DNA of 64,000 bases from Actinomadura oligospora ATCC 43269 (GCF_000518265.1 NZ_JADG01000018.1:62001-126000), one strand, 5' to 3'. Positions 1 to 8,963 are shown, counted from the first letter of the stretch. Notes: generated by a model from the sequence alone, not told the origin. Numbers and translations are program-made.

Positions 1-2
1 GC

Positions 3-839
3 ATGACGGTCGGCTTCGTCGGACTCGGCCAGATGGGCGCGCCCATGGCGAAACACCTGGTCAAGCGCGGTCTCATCGTCTACGACACCCGGCCCGAGGC
101 CCTCGCGCCACTCGTCGCCGAAGGCGCGAGAGCGGCGGCCGACATCACCGAACTGGCCGCCGAATCAGACCTCGTCTCGGTCATGGTCCGGGACGACGCG
201 CAGGTGAACGAGGTCGCCGCCGAAGCCCTCCCCGCGATGCGGCCGGGCGGCGTCCTGGCGATCCACTCCACGATCCGCGCCCGCACGGCCGAGGACCTCG
301 CCGCCCGCTCCGACACCGTCCACGTCGTGGACGCGCCGGTCAGCGGCGGTTTCATGGGCGCGGCGGACGGCACCCTCGCCGTCATGGTCGGCGGCTCGGA
401 CGAGGCGTTCGACGCGTGCCGCGAACCGTTCGGCGCGTGGGCCGACCTCGTCCTGCACATGGGTCCGATCGGGGCCGGAACCCGGACAAAACTGGCCCGC
501 AACCTGCTGCATTTCACCGCGTTCACGGCGGCGGCCGAGGCGCAGCGGCTCGCCGAGGCGTCGGGCGTGTCGCTGCGGAAGCTCGCCCGGATCGTCCGGC
601 ACACGGACGCGATCACCGGCGGCGCGGGCTCCATCATGCTGCGCCCCACGACCGCTCCCCTCGCGGGCGACGACCCCTTGCGACCGATCCTCGACCACGT
701 CCGCGCGCTCGGCGAGAAGGACCTGACGTTCGCCCTCGAACTCGCCGCCGAGCTGGACGTCGACACCCCGCTCGCCCGCCTCGCCCTGGCCCGCCTCGCG
801 ACCGGCCTCGGCCTCGCCCCGGAGGACCACGATGGATGA
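3..839 (+). CDS. NAD(P)-dependent oxidoreductase, 3-hydroxyisobutyrate dehydrogenase family
   Basis: The N-terminus has a Rossmann dinucleotide-binding motif, GLGQMGAPMA, at about residues 7-16. The substrate loop DAPVSGG (about 110-116) and the catalytic lysine region GTRTKLARN (about 160-168) follow, which is the usual order in beta-hydroxyacid dehydrogenases. At 278 residues it is near the family's usual 290. The enzyme should oxidise a small 3-hydroxy acid in the cytosol; the actual substrate cannot be read from sequence. Its stop overlaps the start of the next gene by 8 bases, so the two are probably co-translated. The ATG lies two bases inside the window, so a start further upstream cannot be excluded. 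Confidence 0.85.
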   Translation: MTVGFVGLGQMGAPMAKHLVKRGLIVYDTRPEALAPLVAEGARAAADITELAAESDLVSVMVRDDAQVNEVAAEALPAMRPGGVLAIHSTIRARTAEDLAARSDTVHVVDAPVSGGFMGAADGTLAVMVGGSDEAFDACREPFGAWADLVLHMGPIGAGTRTKLARNLLHFTAFTAAAEAQRLAEASGVSLRKLARIVRHTDAITGGAGSIMLRPTTAPLAGDDPLRPILDHVRALGEKDLTFALELAAELDVDTPLARLALARLATGLGLAPEDHDG

Positions 840-1200
840 ACGCCGCGCCCGCGGCCTGGCCAGAATGCGCGAGGTCTACGGCTGGGAGGTCGGCGACGCG
901 CCGGGCGACTTCTTCGGCATCACCGTGGACCACCTCTTCGGCGACATCTGGACGCGTCCGGGCCTGTCCCTCCGCGACCGGCGTCTCCTCCTCATCGGCA
1001 TGCTCGCAGGTCAGGGCCTCAACGACGTCCTGGACATCCAGATCCCGGCGGCCCTGGAGAGCGGCGACCTCACCCCGGACGAACTCCGCGAGACCGCCAT
1101 CTTCCTGACGCACTACATCGGCTGGCCGCTCGGCTCCAGGCTGGCGGTGCAGGTCGACACCCTTGTCGCCAAAAGACAGAAACACCAAGCCTCCGAGTAA
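832..1200 (+). CDS. carboxymuconolactone decarboxylase (CMD) family protein
   Basis: A 122-residue all-helical protein with the CMD/AhpD-like core: LSLRDRRLLLIGML, then helices around DVLDIQIPAALESGDLTPDEL and the ETAIFLTHYIGWP segment. There is no CxxC pair, so it is not a peroxidase of the AhpD type. CMD enzymes decarboxylate or isomerise lactone intermediates of aromatic catabolism, but many members have unknown roles. Overlap with the upstream dehydrogenase suggests the two act on one small-molecule route. Confidence 0.75.
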   Translation: MDERRARGLARMREVYGWEVGDAPGDFFGITVDHLFGDIWTRPGLSLRDRRLLLIGMLAGQGLNDVLDIQIPAALESGDLTPDELRETAIFLTHYIGWPLGSRLAVQVDTLVAKRQKHQASE

Positions 1201-1256
1201 GGAGAACCTCACCGTACAAACCAGAACGAAAGGAGCGTCCCGGGCGTCCAAGGCCC

Positions 1257-3062
1257 ATGCGTGCCCTGGCTTGTGGTTCCGCGCTCATGGCCGCGACGCT
1301 CACCCTGACGGCCTGCGCCTCCTCGCCGATCCGTTCCGGCCCCCTGCGGCCTCCACCGCTCAAGCTCGTGGCCTACGACTCGTGCGACGCGCTCCTGCAC
1401 GACCTGCGCGAGTCGGCTCCACAGACCCCGGGTCCGGTCGCCCCGCAGCCACCAGGCAGAGTTGAAGTCCCTGATGGGACGGGCGACGCCTACGCCGCCG
1501 CACCCGCCCCCAACGGTCCCGCGCACTCCGGCACCAACACCTACGAGCCCGACGCGGACGAGCCCGACACCGTGAAGACGGACGGCCGCCGCATCGTCAC
1601 GCTCGCGGGAAACCGGCTCCACATCATCGATGCCGCGAGCCGGACGCTCACCGCGCGCCTGTCCCTGCCGGAGGCGCAGCCCGGCTCGTTCACCGGGCAC
1701 GACGGCCAACTGCTGCTCAGCGGCGACCGCGCGCTGGTGATCTCCTCACGGACCCTGTTCCCGCCACCCGGCGTCATCACGCCACGCGCCTCCACACCCG
1801 ACACCATGCCGCCCCGGCCACGCGTCCAGACGATCCTCACGCTGGTCGATCTGCCCGGAATCCCGAAGGTCGTCGGGACGATGACCGTGAACGGCTCGTA
1901 CGTGGACGCCCGGCAGACCGGCTCGACGATCCGGCTCGTCGTCCGCTCAACGCCGAGCGTGGCCGTCCCCCTGAGCACACCGCAGAACCAACCGCGCGAC
2001 CCGTCCCCGCCCCAGCGACCACGGCTGGACGACTGGCTCCCCACCGCGACCGTGACCGCGCCCGGCGTGCCGCAAAAGCAGTATCAGGAGCCCTGTGACC
2101 AGGTGAAACGTCCGTCCGCGCCGACCGGCGGCGGCCTGCTCAGCGTGCTGACCGTCGATCCGGCCAAGGGCTTCGCCGACCCGCAGCCGATCAGCGTCCT
2201 CGGGGACGGCCAGACCGTCTACGGCAACGGAAAGACCCTGTACGTCGCAGGCTCCTCGTTCGGCGGGCCAGGCCGGACCCACCTCCACCGCTTCGACGTC
2301 GGCGGAAGCGGACGGCCCCGTTGGGTCGCGTCCGGGGTCGTCCAGGGAACCCTTCTCAACCAGTACGCGCTGTCCGAGTACCAGGGCGTCCTTCGCGTCG
2401 CGACGACGGCCGGCGACGTCAGTGGCATCAGCACGTTCACCCGGAGGGGCGACCGCCTCACCCAGATCGGCCGGCTCGGCGGCCTGGGCCGGAACGAGCG
2501 CCTCTACGCCGTCCGCTACCTCGGACGTATCGCCTACGCCGTCACCTTCCGCCAGGTCGACCCGCTCTACGAACTCGACCTCGGCGACCCCGAACACCCC
2601 CGCAGCCTCGGTGAACTCAAGGTCGACGGCTTCTCGTCCTACCTGCACCCGACCCCGGACGGCCACCTGATCGGCGTCGGCCAGAACGTCACCGGACGCG
2701 GAACCCCGACCGGAACGCTGGTCTCGGAGTTCGACGGATCCACCCCGCCGCGCCGTATCGCGTCCCACACCGAGAAGGGCAGGCTTCCCTCCACCGGCAT
2801 GGACCCGCACGCGTTCCTCTACTGGCCCGCGACCGGCCTCACCGTGATCCCGACCCAGCCGATCGGAGCGCCCTCCCCGCCCGGCGGCGCGGTCGCGCTG
2901 ACCATCGACGCCCGGGGCATCCGTCCCGCCGGTTTCATCCGACAGGACCTGGTGAGCCGCGCCGTGGTCGTCGGCGACACGCTCTGGACGTTCTCCGACC
3001 AGGGCGCGCTCGCGTCCGGCCTCACCGACCTGAGGAAGCGCGCCTGGCTCGGGTACGCCTAG
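1257..3062 (+). CDS. secreted beta-propeller domain lipoprotein
   Basis: A lipoprotein signal peptide ends in LTAC, with the lipidated cysteine at about residue 20. A short Pro-rich linker follows, then an acidic stretch (EPDADEPDTVKTDGRRIVTL) that opens the C-terminal beta-propeller family seen in many actinobacterial and archaeal secreted proteins. Repeated blade-like units such as LTLVDLPGIPKVVGTM, TFRQVDPLYELDLGDP and HLIGVGQNV run to the end. It probably sits on the outer face of the membrane; the ligand is unknown. The start was chosen because it gives the full signal peptide, although the ribosome site (AAGG close to the ATG) is weak. It follows the CMD gene by 56 bases. Confidence 0.8.
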   Translation: MRALACGSALMAATLTLTACASSPIRSGPLRPPPLKLVAYDSCDALLHDLRESAPQTPGPVAPQPPGRVEVPDGTGDAYAAAPAPNGPAHSGTNTYEPDADEPDTVKTDGRRIVTLAGNRLHIIDAASRTLTARLSLPEAQPGSFTGHDGQLLLSGDRALVISSRTLFPPPGVITPRASTPDTMPPRPRVQTILTLVDLPGIPKVVGTMTVNGSYVDARQTGSTIRLVVRSTPSVAVPLSTPQNQPRDPSPPQRPRLDDWLPTATVTAPGVPQKQYQEPCDQVKRPSAPTGGGLLSVLTVDPAKGFADPQPISVLGDGQTVYGNGKTLYVAGSSFGGPGRTHLHRFDVGGSGRPRWVASGVVQGTLLNQYALSEYQGVLRVATTAGDVSGISTFTRRGDRLTQIGRLGGLGRNERLYAVRYLGRIAYAVTFRQVDPLYELDLGDPEHPRSLGELKVDGFSSYLHPTPDGHLIGVGQNVTGRGTPTGTLVSEFDGSTPPRRIASHTEKGRLPSTGMDPHAFLYWPATGLTVIPTQPIGAPSPPGGAVALTIDARGIRPAGFIRQDLVSRAVVVGDTLWTFSDQGALASGLTDLRKRAWLGYA

Positions 3063-3069
3063 CGACCCG

Positions 3070-4182
3070 CTAGCGGAGGCCGACCTCGCGGTCCAGCGCG
3101 GTCTGGATCAGCCGGTCGACCAGGGACGGGTAGTCCAGCCCGGTCGCGGCCCACATCTGCGGGAACGCCGACGTCGGGGTGAAGCCGGGCATGGTGTTGA
3201 TCTCGTTGAGGACCCAGCGGCCGTCGGTCGTGTAGAAGAAGTCGACACGGGCCAAGCCCTCGCAGTCGAGCGCCTCGAAGGCGCGGACGGCGACGCGGCG
3301 GACCTCGTCGATCGCGTCGGCGGGCAGGTCCGGCGGGATGGACAGGGACGTCGAGCCGTCCAGGTACTTGGTCTCGAAGTCGTAGAAGTCGTGCTGGTTG
3401 GCCATCCGGATCTCGGCGGGCACGCTGGCCTCGGCCGGGGCGTCGCCGACGCCCTGCAGGACGCCGCACTCGATCTCGCGGCCCTCGATCGCCGCCTCGA
3501 CGATCACCTTCGGGTCGTGCTCGCGGGCGGTCTCGATCGCCGCCTCGATGTCGGCCTCGTCGGCGACCCGGGTGATGCCCATGCTGGATCCGGCGCGCGC
3601 GGGCTTGACGAAGACCGGCAGGCCCAGCTCGGCGATCTCGTCCAGCTTGCGCTTGCGCTCGCGCCGCCACTCGCGGTCGGTCATCGTCACGTACGGGCCG
3701 ACCGGCAGGCCCTGCGCCTGCCAGACCAGCTTCATGAAGCCCTTGTCCTGCCCGACCGCGCTCGCCAGCACGCCCGCGCCGACATACCGGACGCCCGCCA
3801 GCTCGAGCAGGCCCTGGAGCGTGCCGTCCTCGCCGTAGGGTCCGTGCAGCAGCGGCAGAACGACGTCGACCTCGCCGAGCGTGCGCGGGACCTCGCCGGG
3901 CTCGACGACCAGCAGGCCGCGCGACTCGGGGTCGAACGGCAGCGCGAGCGCGCTGCCCTCGGTTCCCACCTCGGGCAGGCGGCCCTCGGTGATGGCCAGG
4001 TCGAGATCCGCCGGAGGCAGGACCCACCTTCCGTCACGGGCGATTCCGACCGGGACGACCTCATAACGGTCGCGGTCGATCGCGGCCATCACCGCACCCG
4101 CGGTGACGGCGGAGATGGCGTGCTCGGAGCTCCGCCCGCCGAACACCACCGCCACCCGGACCTTGCGTGAAACCTGGGACAT
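3070..4182 (-). CDS. ddl: D-alanine--D-alanine ligase
   Basis: ATP-grasp ligase that joins two D-alanines for the peptidoglycan stem peptide. Visible family marks are VAVVFGGRSSEHAISAVTA at the N-terminus, LPLLHGPYGEDGTLQGLLE (about 110-128), FVKPARAGSSMGI (about 190-202), the RVDFFYTTDGRWVLNEINTMPGFT metal and D-Ala site (about 310-333), and the usual tail. Length 370 is typical. It is the last gene of a leftward run that includes the PLP-fold protein, gpsA and an acyltransferase, an envelope-flavoured cluster. It converges on the beta-propeller gene with only 7 bases between stops. Confidence 0.97.
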   Translation of the reverse strand: MSQVSRKVRVAVVFGGRSSEHAISAVTAGAVMAAIDRDRYEVVPVGIARDGRWVLPPADLDLAITEGRLPEVGTEGSALALPFDPESRGLLVVEPGEVPRTLGEVDVVLPLLHGPYGEDGTLQGLLELAGVRYVGAGVLASAVGQDKGFMKLVWQAQGLPVGPYVTMTDREWRRERKRKLDEIAELGLPVFVKPARAGSSMGITRVADEADIEAAIETAREHDPKVIVEAAIEGREIECGVLQGVGDAPAEASVPAEIRMANQHDFYDFETKYLDGSTSLSIPPDLPADAIDEVRRVAVRAFEALDCEGLARVDFFYTTDGRWVLNEINTMPGFTPTSAFPQMWAATGLDYPSLVDRLIQTALDREVGLR

Positions 4183-4203
4183 GGTGTCCGACCCTACCGG
4201 TGA

Positions 4204-5367
4204 TCAGGCGGTATCGGCCACGCCCGTGATCGTTTCCGGCACCGCACCGGCACGGTCCCGCGCCGCGCCGGTCTCCCGGCCGGTCACGCGGGCGACGGTG
4301 TCGAGGGCCTTGCCGACGTCGCGGACGAGGTCGGCCGCGTCCTCCAGCCCGACGGTGAACCGGACGGCGGCCGGGTCGGCTCCGGGCGTGCCGGTCGCGG
4401 CGTGCGCGACGGTCGTCCGGACGCCGCCGTCCGCGCCCGCGACCAGCGCGAGCCGGACCGCGTCCACGAGCGCCTGACCTGCGGTGAGACCGCCGTGCGG
4501 GATGACCGTCACCACTCCCCCGAACCGCGTGCCCTCCGGCCCGGAGTCGAACAGGCGGCGCGCGGCCTCGTGCCCCGGGTGCTCCGGCAGCCCCGGATAC
4601 GCAACCGACCGGACGGCCGGGTGCTTGACGACCGCGGCGGCGAACACGCTCGCCGTGTCGCACTGCCTCCGGACGCGCAGGGGCAGCGTCTCCAGGCCCC
4701 GCCGCAGCAGGAACGCCTCGTCCGGGGCCAGCGACGAACCGGTCTCCACCCGGACGCGCCGGACGACCGTCATCACGTGCGCGCCGCCGACGACCACGCC
4801 GCCGGACGCGTCGCCATGCCCGCCCAGGCTCCCGGACGCGTCGTGCACGACAAGATCGGCGCCGTGCTCCAGCGGACGGCACACCACCGGCGTCGTCCGG
4901 GACGAGTCGACCGCGAGCAGCGCCCCGCGCGCGTGCGCGAGCTCGGCGAGTCCGGGCAGGTCGGCGACACCGAGATCGGGGTCGGACAGCGTCTCCGCCC
5001 ACACGAGCCGCGTCGTCGGACGCATCGCCGCCGCCATCTCGGACGGCTCGGCGAACGTCGTCTCCACACCGAAACGCGCGAGCAGCCCCGTCAGCACGGA
5101 CCGCACCGGCCCGTGAACCCCAGCCGGGGCCACGACATGCACATCGGACGTCGCGCAGGCCAGCAGGACGCCCGTTACGGCCGCGGCCCCCGACGGGAAC
5201 GCCTCGGCGACGACCGGACCGTCCAGGCCCGCGCCTTCCAGCGCGGCGACGGCGGACGCGAACGCCAGCGCCGACGGGTTGTCGACCGGTTCGGCGGCGG
5301 TCTCCGACGCGGCGAGCTCGGCGTGCTCGGCCGCGCCCGCGTAGGCGAAGGCGGCCGTGCGCCACAC
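4204..5367 (-). CDS. Cys/Met-metabolism PLP-fold protein lacking the catalytic lysine (probable pseudoenzyme)
   Basis: The sequence follows the cystathionine gamma-synthase/lyase family: VWAETLSDPDLGVADLPGLAELA, the cofactor aspartate in LLAVDSS, GADLVVH, LGGHGD, RRGLETLPLRVRRQ and the C-terminal substrate arginine region VRFTVGLED. At the Schiff-base site, where the family reads SATK before LGGH, this protein reads DASGS; the lysine is a glycine at residue 179. The N-terminal YSR cofactor-phosphate motif before DNP is also absent (EPVDNP), and the ETPSNP asparagine is aspartate. It should not form a normal internal aldimine. The start is GTG; an in-frame TGA 20 codons upstream limits any extension. 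It may be a scaffold or regulator, or a frame-intact relic; it lies between gpsA and ddl. Confidence 0.8.
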   Translation of the reverse strand: MWRTAAFAYAGAAEHAELAASETAAEPVDNPSALAFASAVAALEGAGLDGPVVAEAFPSGAAAVTGVLLACATSDVHVVAPAGVHGPVRSVLTGLLARFGVETTFAEPSEMAAAMRPTTRLVWAETLSDPDLGVADLPGLAELAHARGALLAVDSSRTTPVVCRPLEHGADLVVHDASGSLGGHGDASGGVVVGGAHVMTVVRRVRVETGSSLAPDEAFLLRRGLETLPLRVRRQCDTASVFAAAVVKHPAVRSVAYPGLPEHPGHEAARRLFDSGPEGTRFGGVVTVIPHGGLTAGQALVDAVRLALVAGADGGVRTTVAHAATGTPGADPAAVRFTVGLEDAADLVRDVGKALDTVARVTGRETGAARDRAGAVPETITGVADTA

Positions 5368-5487
5368 GGGCGCGCCGACCGGGGCCTGCTGCGGGACGGC
5401 CGCTGCGGCAGGTGCGCGGCGCGGGTGTTCTCACCCTGCCGGGAACCAGAGGGACTACGCATCGTCCCCAGTGTGTCACGGACAGTG

Positions 5488-6513
5488 CTAATCCTGCTTG
5501 GGCGTCACGCCGTAACGCTCGGGTTTCGGTGACCGGGTGATCAGCGCGAGGCCCGCCTCCTTGACCGGCTTGCCCTCGTGCACCACCGCGACCACCTCCT
5601 CGGTGATCGGCATCTCGACGTCGTTCCTGCGGGCCAGCTCCAGCACCGCCTTGGACGACTTGACGCCCTCGGCGGTCTGCTTGGTCACCGCGATGACCTG
5701 CTCGGGCGTCATGCCGCGGCCCAGGTTCTCGCCAAAGGTCCGGTTCCGGGACAGCGGCGAGGAGCAGGACGCGACCAGGTCGCCCATCCCGGCGAGGCCC
5801 GCGAAGGTGTGCTCGTCCGCGCCGAGCGACGCGCCCAGCCGGGCGATCTCGGCGAGCCCGCGGGTCATCAGGACGGCCTTGGTGTTGTCGCCGAAGCCGA
5901 GCCCGACGGCCATCCCGACGCACAGCGCGATCACGTTCTTCACCGCGCCGCCCAGCTCCACGCCGATCACGTCGGTGGAGGTGTAGGTGCGGAAGTACGG
6001 GGTCATCGTGGCGGCCTGGAGCCGCTCCGCGCCCGCCATGTCCAGGCAGGCGGCGACGGCCGCGCCGGGCTCGCCGACGGCCAGCTCGCGGGCCAGGTTC
6101 GGGCCGGAGAACACCGCGACCCGCTCCTGCGGCACGCCCGCGACCTCCGCGATCACCTCGCTCATCCGCTCGGCGGTGCCGAGCTCGACGCCCTTCATCA
6201 GGCTGACCAGCAGCGCGTCCGGCGGCAGGAACGGGACCCAGGTGGCGAGGTTGGCGCGCAGCGTCTGCGCGGGGACCGCGATCCCGACCACGTCCGCCCC
6301 GGCGAGCGCCTCGGCGACGTCGGTGGTGGCGCGCAGGTCCTCCGGGAGGGGGATGCCGGGCAGGTAGTCCGGGTTCTCGTGCCGCTCGTTGATCGCCTCG
6401 ACGATCTCCGGACGGCGTCCCCAGAGCGTCACCTCGCTCCCCGCGTCGCACATCAGCTTGGCGACGACGGTCCCCCACGAGCCGGCCCCGAGCACGGCGC
6501 ACCGGAAGGTCAC
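5488..6513 (-). CDS. gpsA: NAD(P)H-dependent glycerol-3-phosphate dehydrogenase
   Basis: Makes sn-glycerol 3-phosphate from dihydroxyacetone phosphate for phospholipid synthesis. Marks are the Rossmann motif GAGSWGTVVAKL (about 9-20), the LVSLMKGVE segment, the catalytic lysine region GGAVKNVIALCVGMAVGLGFGDNTKA (about 188-213), and GLAGMGDLVASCSSPLSRNR (about 243-262). Length 341 is usual. The start is GTG and overlaps the stop of the upstream acyltransferase (GTGA), so the two are translationally coupled, a sensible pairing because the acyltransferase uses glycerol-phosphate-derived substrates. Confidence 0.97.
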   Translation of the reverse strand: MTFRCAVLGAGSWGTVVAKLMCDAGSEVTLWGRRPEIVEAINERHENPDYLPGIPLPEDLRATTDVAEALAGADVVGIAVPAQTLRANLATWVPFLPPDALLVSLMKGVELGTAERMSEVIAEVAGVPQERVAVFSGPNLARELAVGEPGAAVAACLDMAGAERLQAATMTPYFRTYTSTDVIGVELGGAVKNVIALCVGMAVGLGFGDNTKAVLMTRGLAEIARLGASLGADEHTFAGLAGMGDLVASCSSPLSRNRTFGENLGRGMTPEQVIAVTKQTAEGVKSSKAVLELARRNDVEMPITEEVVAVVHEGKPVKEAGLALITRSPKPERYGVTPKQD

Positions 6514-7352
6514 TTGCCCTCCCCCCGCTCCGCGGAGGCGATCCCGGTCTCGGCGGCCCCGGTGGGCTTCGTCGTGCCGTCCGGCTCCCGCCCGGCGGCG
6601 CGGCGGCGCTCCTCCAGGACCTTGTGGTGGTCGTAGAGCTCGGCCGGCGGCTCCTCGCCGCGCAGTTCGCCGAGCAGGTCGGTGATCTGGCGCATGATGT
6701 CGTCGGTCGCGGCGCGCAGGGTCTCCTTGGAGAGTTCCTCGCCCTCGTACTTCGACAGGTCCACCGGCGGCCCGGCGATCACGCGCATGGTCTTACGGGG
6801 GAACGGGTGGAAGCCCTTCTTCAGCCGTCCGCGCAGCCCGGTCGGCTCGCCCTTCTTGTACGGGAGCAGCTCGTGCGCGCCCCAGTTCGCCACCGGGACG
6901 ACCTTCGCGCCGGTCTTCAGCGCCATCCGCGCCACGCCGGTCTGCCCGGTCATCGGCCACAGCTCGGGGTCACGGGTGCAGCTTCCCTCGGGATAGAACA
7001 TCAGGCACTGGCCGTTGCGCAGGGCCTCCTCGGCGTCCCGCAGGGCGAGGGCGGCGTCGGCGCGGTCGCGGTAGACGGGGATCTGGCCCGTCCCGCGAAA
7101 GACCGTCCGGACGATCGGGACGTCGAAGAGCGTCGACTTGGCGAGGTACACGGGGTAGCGGCCGGACTCGTAGACGAAGTGCGCGAGCGCGAGCGGGTCG
7201 GACTCGGAGACGTGGTTCGCGGCGATGATCACGCCGCCCTCCCCCGGCACGTTCTCCCGGCCCCGCCAGTCCCTCTTGAGCAGCCCGAACAGCAGCGGGC
7301 GAAGGATGACGATGGTCAGCTTGCGCCAGCCGGGCGAATAACGGTGCCCCAT
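6510..7352 (-). CDS. 1-acyl-sn-glycerol-3-phosphate acyltransferase (PlsC-like)
   Basis: Lysophospholipid acyltransferase with the four PlsC blocks: the catalytic NHVSESD (about 47-53, NHxxxxD), the acceptor segment RGTGQIPVYRDRAD, the FPEG-type block MFYPEGSCTRD (about 117-127), and VVPVANWGAHELLPY. It should acylate lysophosphatidic acid at the membrane. The ATG used here has an AGGAGG ribosome site 7 bases upstream; a TTG 21 bases earlier would overlap that site and is less likely. A charged tail of about 30 residues follows the domain. It is the first gene of the gpsA-ddl run. Confidence 0.9.
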   Translation of the reverse strand: MGHRYSPGWRKLTIVILRPLLFGLLKRDWRGRENVPGEGGVIIAANHVSESDPLALAHFVYESGRYPVYLAKSTLFDVPIVRTVFRGTGQIPVYRDRADAALALRDAEEALRNGQCLMFYPEGSCTRDPELWPMTGQTGVARMALKTGAKVVPVANWGAHELLPYKKGEPTGLRGRLKKGFHPFPRKTMRVIAGPPVDLSKYEGEELSKETLRAATDDIMRQITDLLGELRGEEPPAELYDHHKVLEERRRAAGREPDGTTKPTGAAETGIASAERGEGK

Positions 7353-7436
7353 GCCCGTCCCTCCTGGTACCAAAACCCGCGCCGGGATGAACGCGGGGTG
7401 TCCTCAAGTGTCGCGGTTGCGAGCGCATAAAGTCGA

Positions 7437-8114
7437 ATGGCCATGTCTACAGCAGAACGTGCCGTGCCCCGCCCCGGCTGGACCCTGGTCGTCCCGGTCA
7501 AGGTGCTGGCCAGGGCGAAGACCCGGATGGCGGACGGCGCGGGCCGTCACCGCGAGGCGCTGGCGCTCGCGGTGGCGGGCGACACGGTCGCGGCGGCGCT
7601 CGCCTGCGACCGCGTCCGGGCTGTGATCGTCGTCACCGACGACCCGCTGCCCGCCGCCGAACTCGCCTCCCTGGGCGCGACCGTCGTCCCGGACGAACCG
7701 GACGCGGGCCTCAACCCCGCCCTGGTCCACGGCGCCGGACGGGGCCGCGAGCTCCACCCGGACGCGGGCGTCGGCGCGCTCTCCGCCGATCTCCCGGCCC
7801 TCCGCCCCGCCGAGCTCGGCCGGGCGCTGGACGCGGCGTCCGCGACCGCCGAGGCGTTCGTCCCGGACACGGCCGGCATCGGCACCACCCTCTACACGGC
7901 CCGTCCGGGCGTGCCGTTCGCCCCGGCGTTCGGCGGCGACTCACGGACCGCGCACCGCGCCCGGGGCGCCCGCGAGCTGCTGCTCGAGGACATCGACAGC
8001 GTCCGCCGCGACGTGGACACGCCCGCCGACCTGCGGGACGCCCTCAGGCTGGGCGTCGGCCCCCGCACGGCGGCCGTCGCGGCCCTGCTGCCCGAACCCG
8101 TGACCGGCAGCTAA
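7437..8114 (+). CDS. cofC: 2-phospho-L-lactate / phosphoenolpyruvate guanylyltransferase (coenzyme F420 synthesis)
   Basis: A 225-residue nucleotidyltransferase. VVPVKVLARAKTRM near residue 20 carries the glycosyltransferase-A-like GTP-binding loop, VIVVTDDPLPAAELASLGATVVPDE is the central strand, LSADLPALRP contains the metal-binding DLPAL motif, and FGGDSRTAHRARGARELL ends the domain. CofC/FbiD loads GMP onto phosphoenolpyruvate or phospholactate, the first committed step to the F420 side chain; in actinobacteria the substrate is reported to be phosphoenolpyruvate. It is divergent from the plsC-gpsA-ddl run. Confidence 0.92.
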   Translation: MAMSTAERAVPRPGWTLVVPVKVLARAKTRMADGAGRHREALALAVAGDTVAAALACDRVRAVIVVTDDPLPAAELASLGATVVPDEPDAGLNPALVHGAGRGRELHPDAGVGALSADLPALRPAELGRALDAASATAEAFVPDTAGIGTTLYTARPGVPFAPAFGGDSRTAHRARGARELLLEDIDSVRRDVDTPADLRDALRLGVGPRTAAVAALLPEPVTGS

Positions 8115-8215
8115 GGGCGTGTCAAAGCCACCTGCACGCCGCTCGCCACGGGCGCCGACTTTGAGGACCCGTCCTGCGCGTGTCACCCCGCGGCCGGGAC
8201 AGTAGGGTCGGGGCC

Positions 8216-8419
8216 ATGCAGGCGACGGTGCGCGTGTACGACCCCGAGACCCGCTCCGGCAGCGTCCTGCTGGACGACGGGTCCGCGCTGGACTTCGGCG
8301 CCGAGGCGTTCGACGCGGGCGGCCTGCGGCTGCTGCGCCTCGGCCAGCGCGTGAACCTCGCGGTCGGCCCGGACGGCCACGTCACCGCGATCACCCTCTC
8401 CACCTTCCCGCTGCCCTGA
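8216..8419 (+). CDS. small cold-shock-domain-like protein
   Basis: A 67-residue protein whose pattern of short strands and glycines (GSVLLDDGSALDFGAEAF, then LRLGQRVNLAV and VTAITL) resembles the five-stranded cold-shock/OB barrel. The aromatic RNA-binding RNP motifs of true CspA (KGFGFI, VFVH) are missing, so nucleic-acid binding is uncertain. The ATG at this position begins a tidy domain; a longer frame starting 36 bases upstream adds only a basic tail. Homologues sit beside cofC and the HU gene in other actinobacteria, as I recall. Confidence 0.6.
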   Translation: MQATVRVYDPETRSGSVLLDDGSALDFGAEAFDAGGLRLLRLGQRVNLAVGPDGHVTAITLSTFPLP

Positions 8420-8471
8420 CACCCCGCGTTCCGGCTGCCGGACCGGCCGCCGGAACGCCCTGACACGCATC

Positions 8472-8505
8472 GACGCCCGGCCCCGCCTGAGCGGAACCGG
8501 GCGTC
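8472..8505. terminator. bidirectional hairpin between converging genes
   Basis: Inverted repeat GACGCCCGG / CCGGGCGTC with an inner CCGC/GCGG stem. It sits between the rightward cold-shock-like gene and the leftward HU gene and probably ends transcription from both sides. There is no strong U-run, as is common in high-GC genomes. Confidence 0.6.
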
Positions 8506-8523
8506 GTCGCACGCGGGTGGCGC

Positions 8524-8805
8524 TTACTTCTTGCCGGCCACCAGGTTCTTGAAGTCGGCTCCGGCCTTGAACTTCGGCACCGACGTCGCGGGAACCTGGA
8601 TGGTCTTGCCCGTTGCGGGGTTCCGGGCCGTGCGGGCAGGCCGGTCGGCCTTCTCGAACGAACCGAACCCGGTGATCGCGACCTTGTCGCCCTTGGCGAC
8701 CGAGGTCTGGATCACCTCCAGGAACGCGTCGACGAACTCGGCGGCTTCCTTCTTGTTGCTGCTCATCCGCTCAGAGAGGGCGTCGACCAGCTCACGCTTG
8801 TTCAT
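8524..8805 (-). CDS. hup: HU family DNA-binding protein
   Basis: The 93-residue histone-like protein carries the full HU fold: MNKRELVDALSERM helix, ITGFGSFEKADRPARTARNPATG beta-arm with the RNP tip that inserts into the minor groove, and a final helix ending in VAGKK. It lacks the long lysine/alanine C-terminal tail of the second actinobacterial HU paralogue, so it is the short HupA-type form. It stands alone, with an upstream region of about 160 bases before the next gene. It would bend and compact DNA throughout the nucleoid. Confidence 0.95.
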   Translation of the reverse strand: MNKRELVDALSERMSSNKKEAAEFVDAFLEVIQTSVAKGDKVAITGFGSFEKADRPARTARNPATGKTIQVPATSVPKFKAGADFKNLVAGKK

Positions 8806-8963
8806 GGGTTACTCCTCTAGTTCCCCCCTTGCCCGAACGAAACTAAGGGAGCCATGGCACCGACACAATCACCTGAACGCGAGAGTTCCCGTGTCGCAGG
8901 CGTTTTGGTCGGTCTCGCCCCCGTCTCACGCGGGCGCCGGACCGGATCCGGCCACGGGGAACG

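Noticed and set aside
4061..6502. An 813-codon open frame opposite or overlapping gpsA, the PLP-fold gene and ddl
   Set aside because: It is a frame shadow typical of high GC; composition is Arg/Gly-rich and it covers three well-supported genes.
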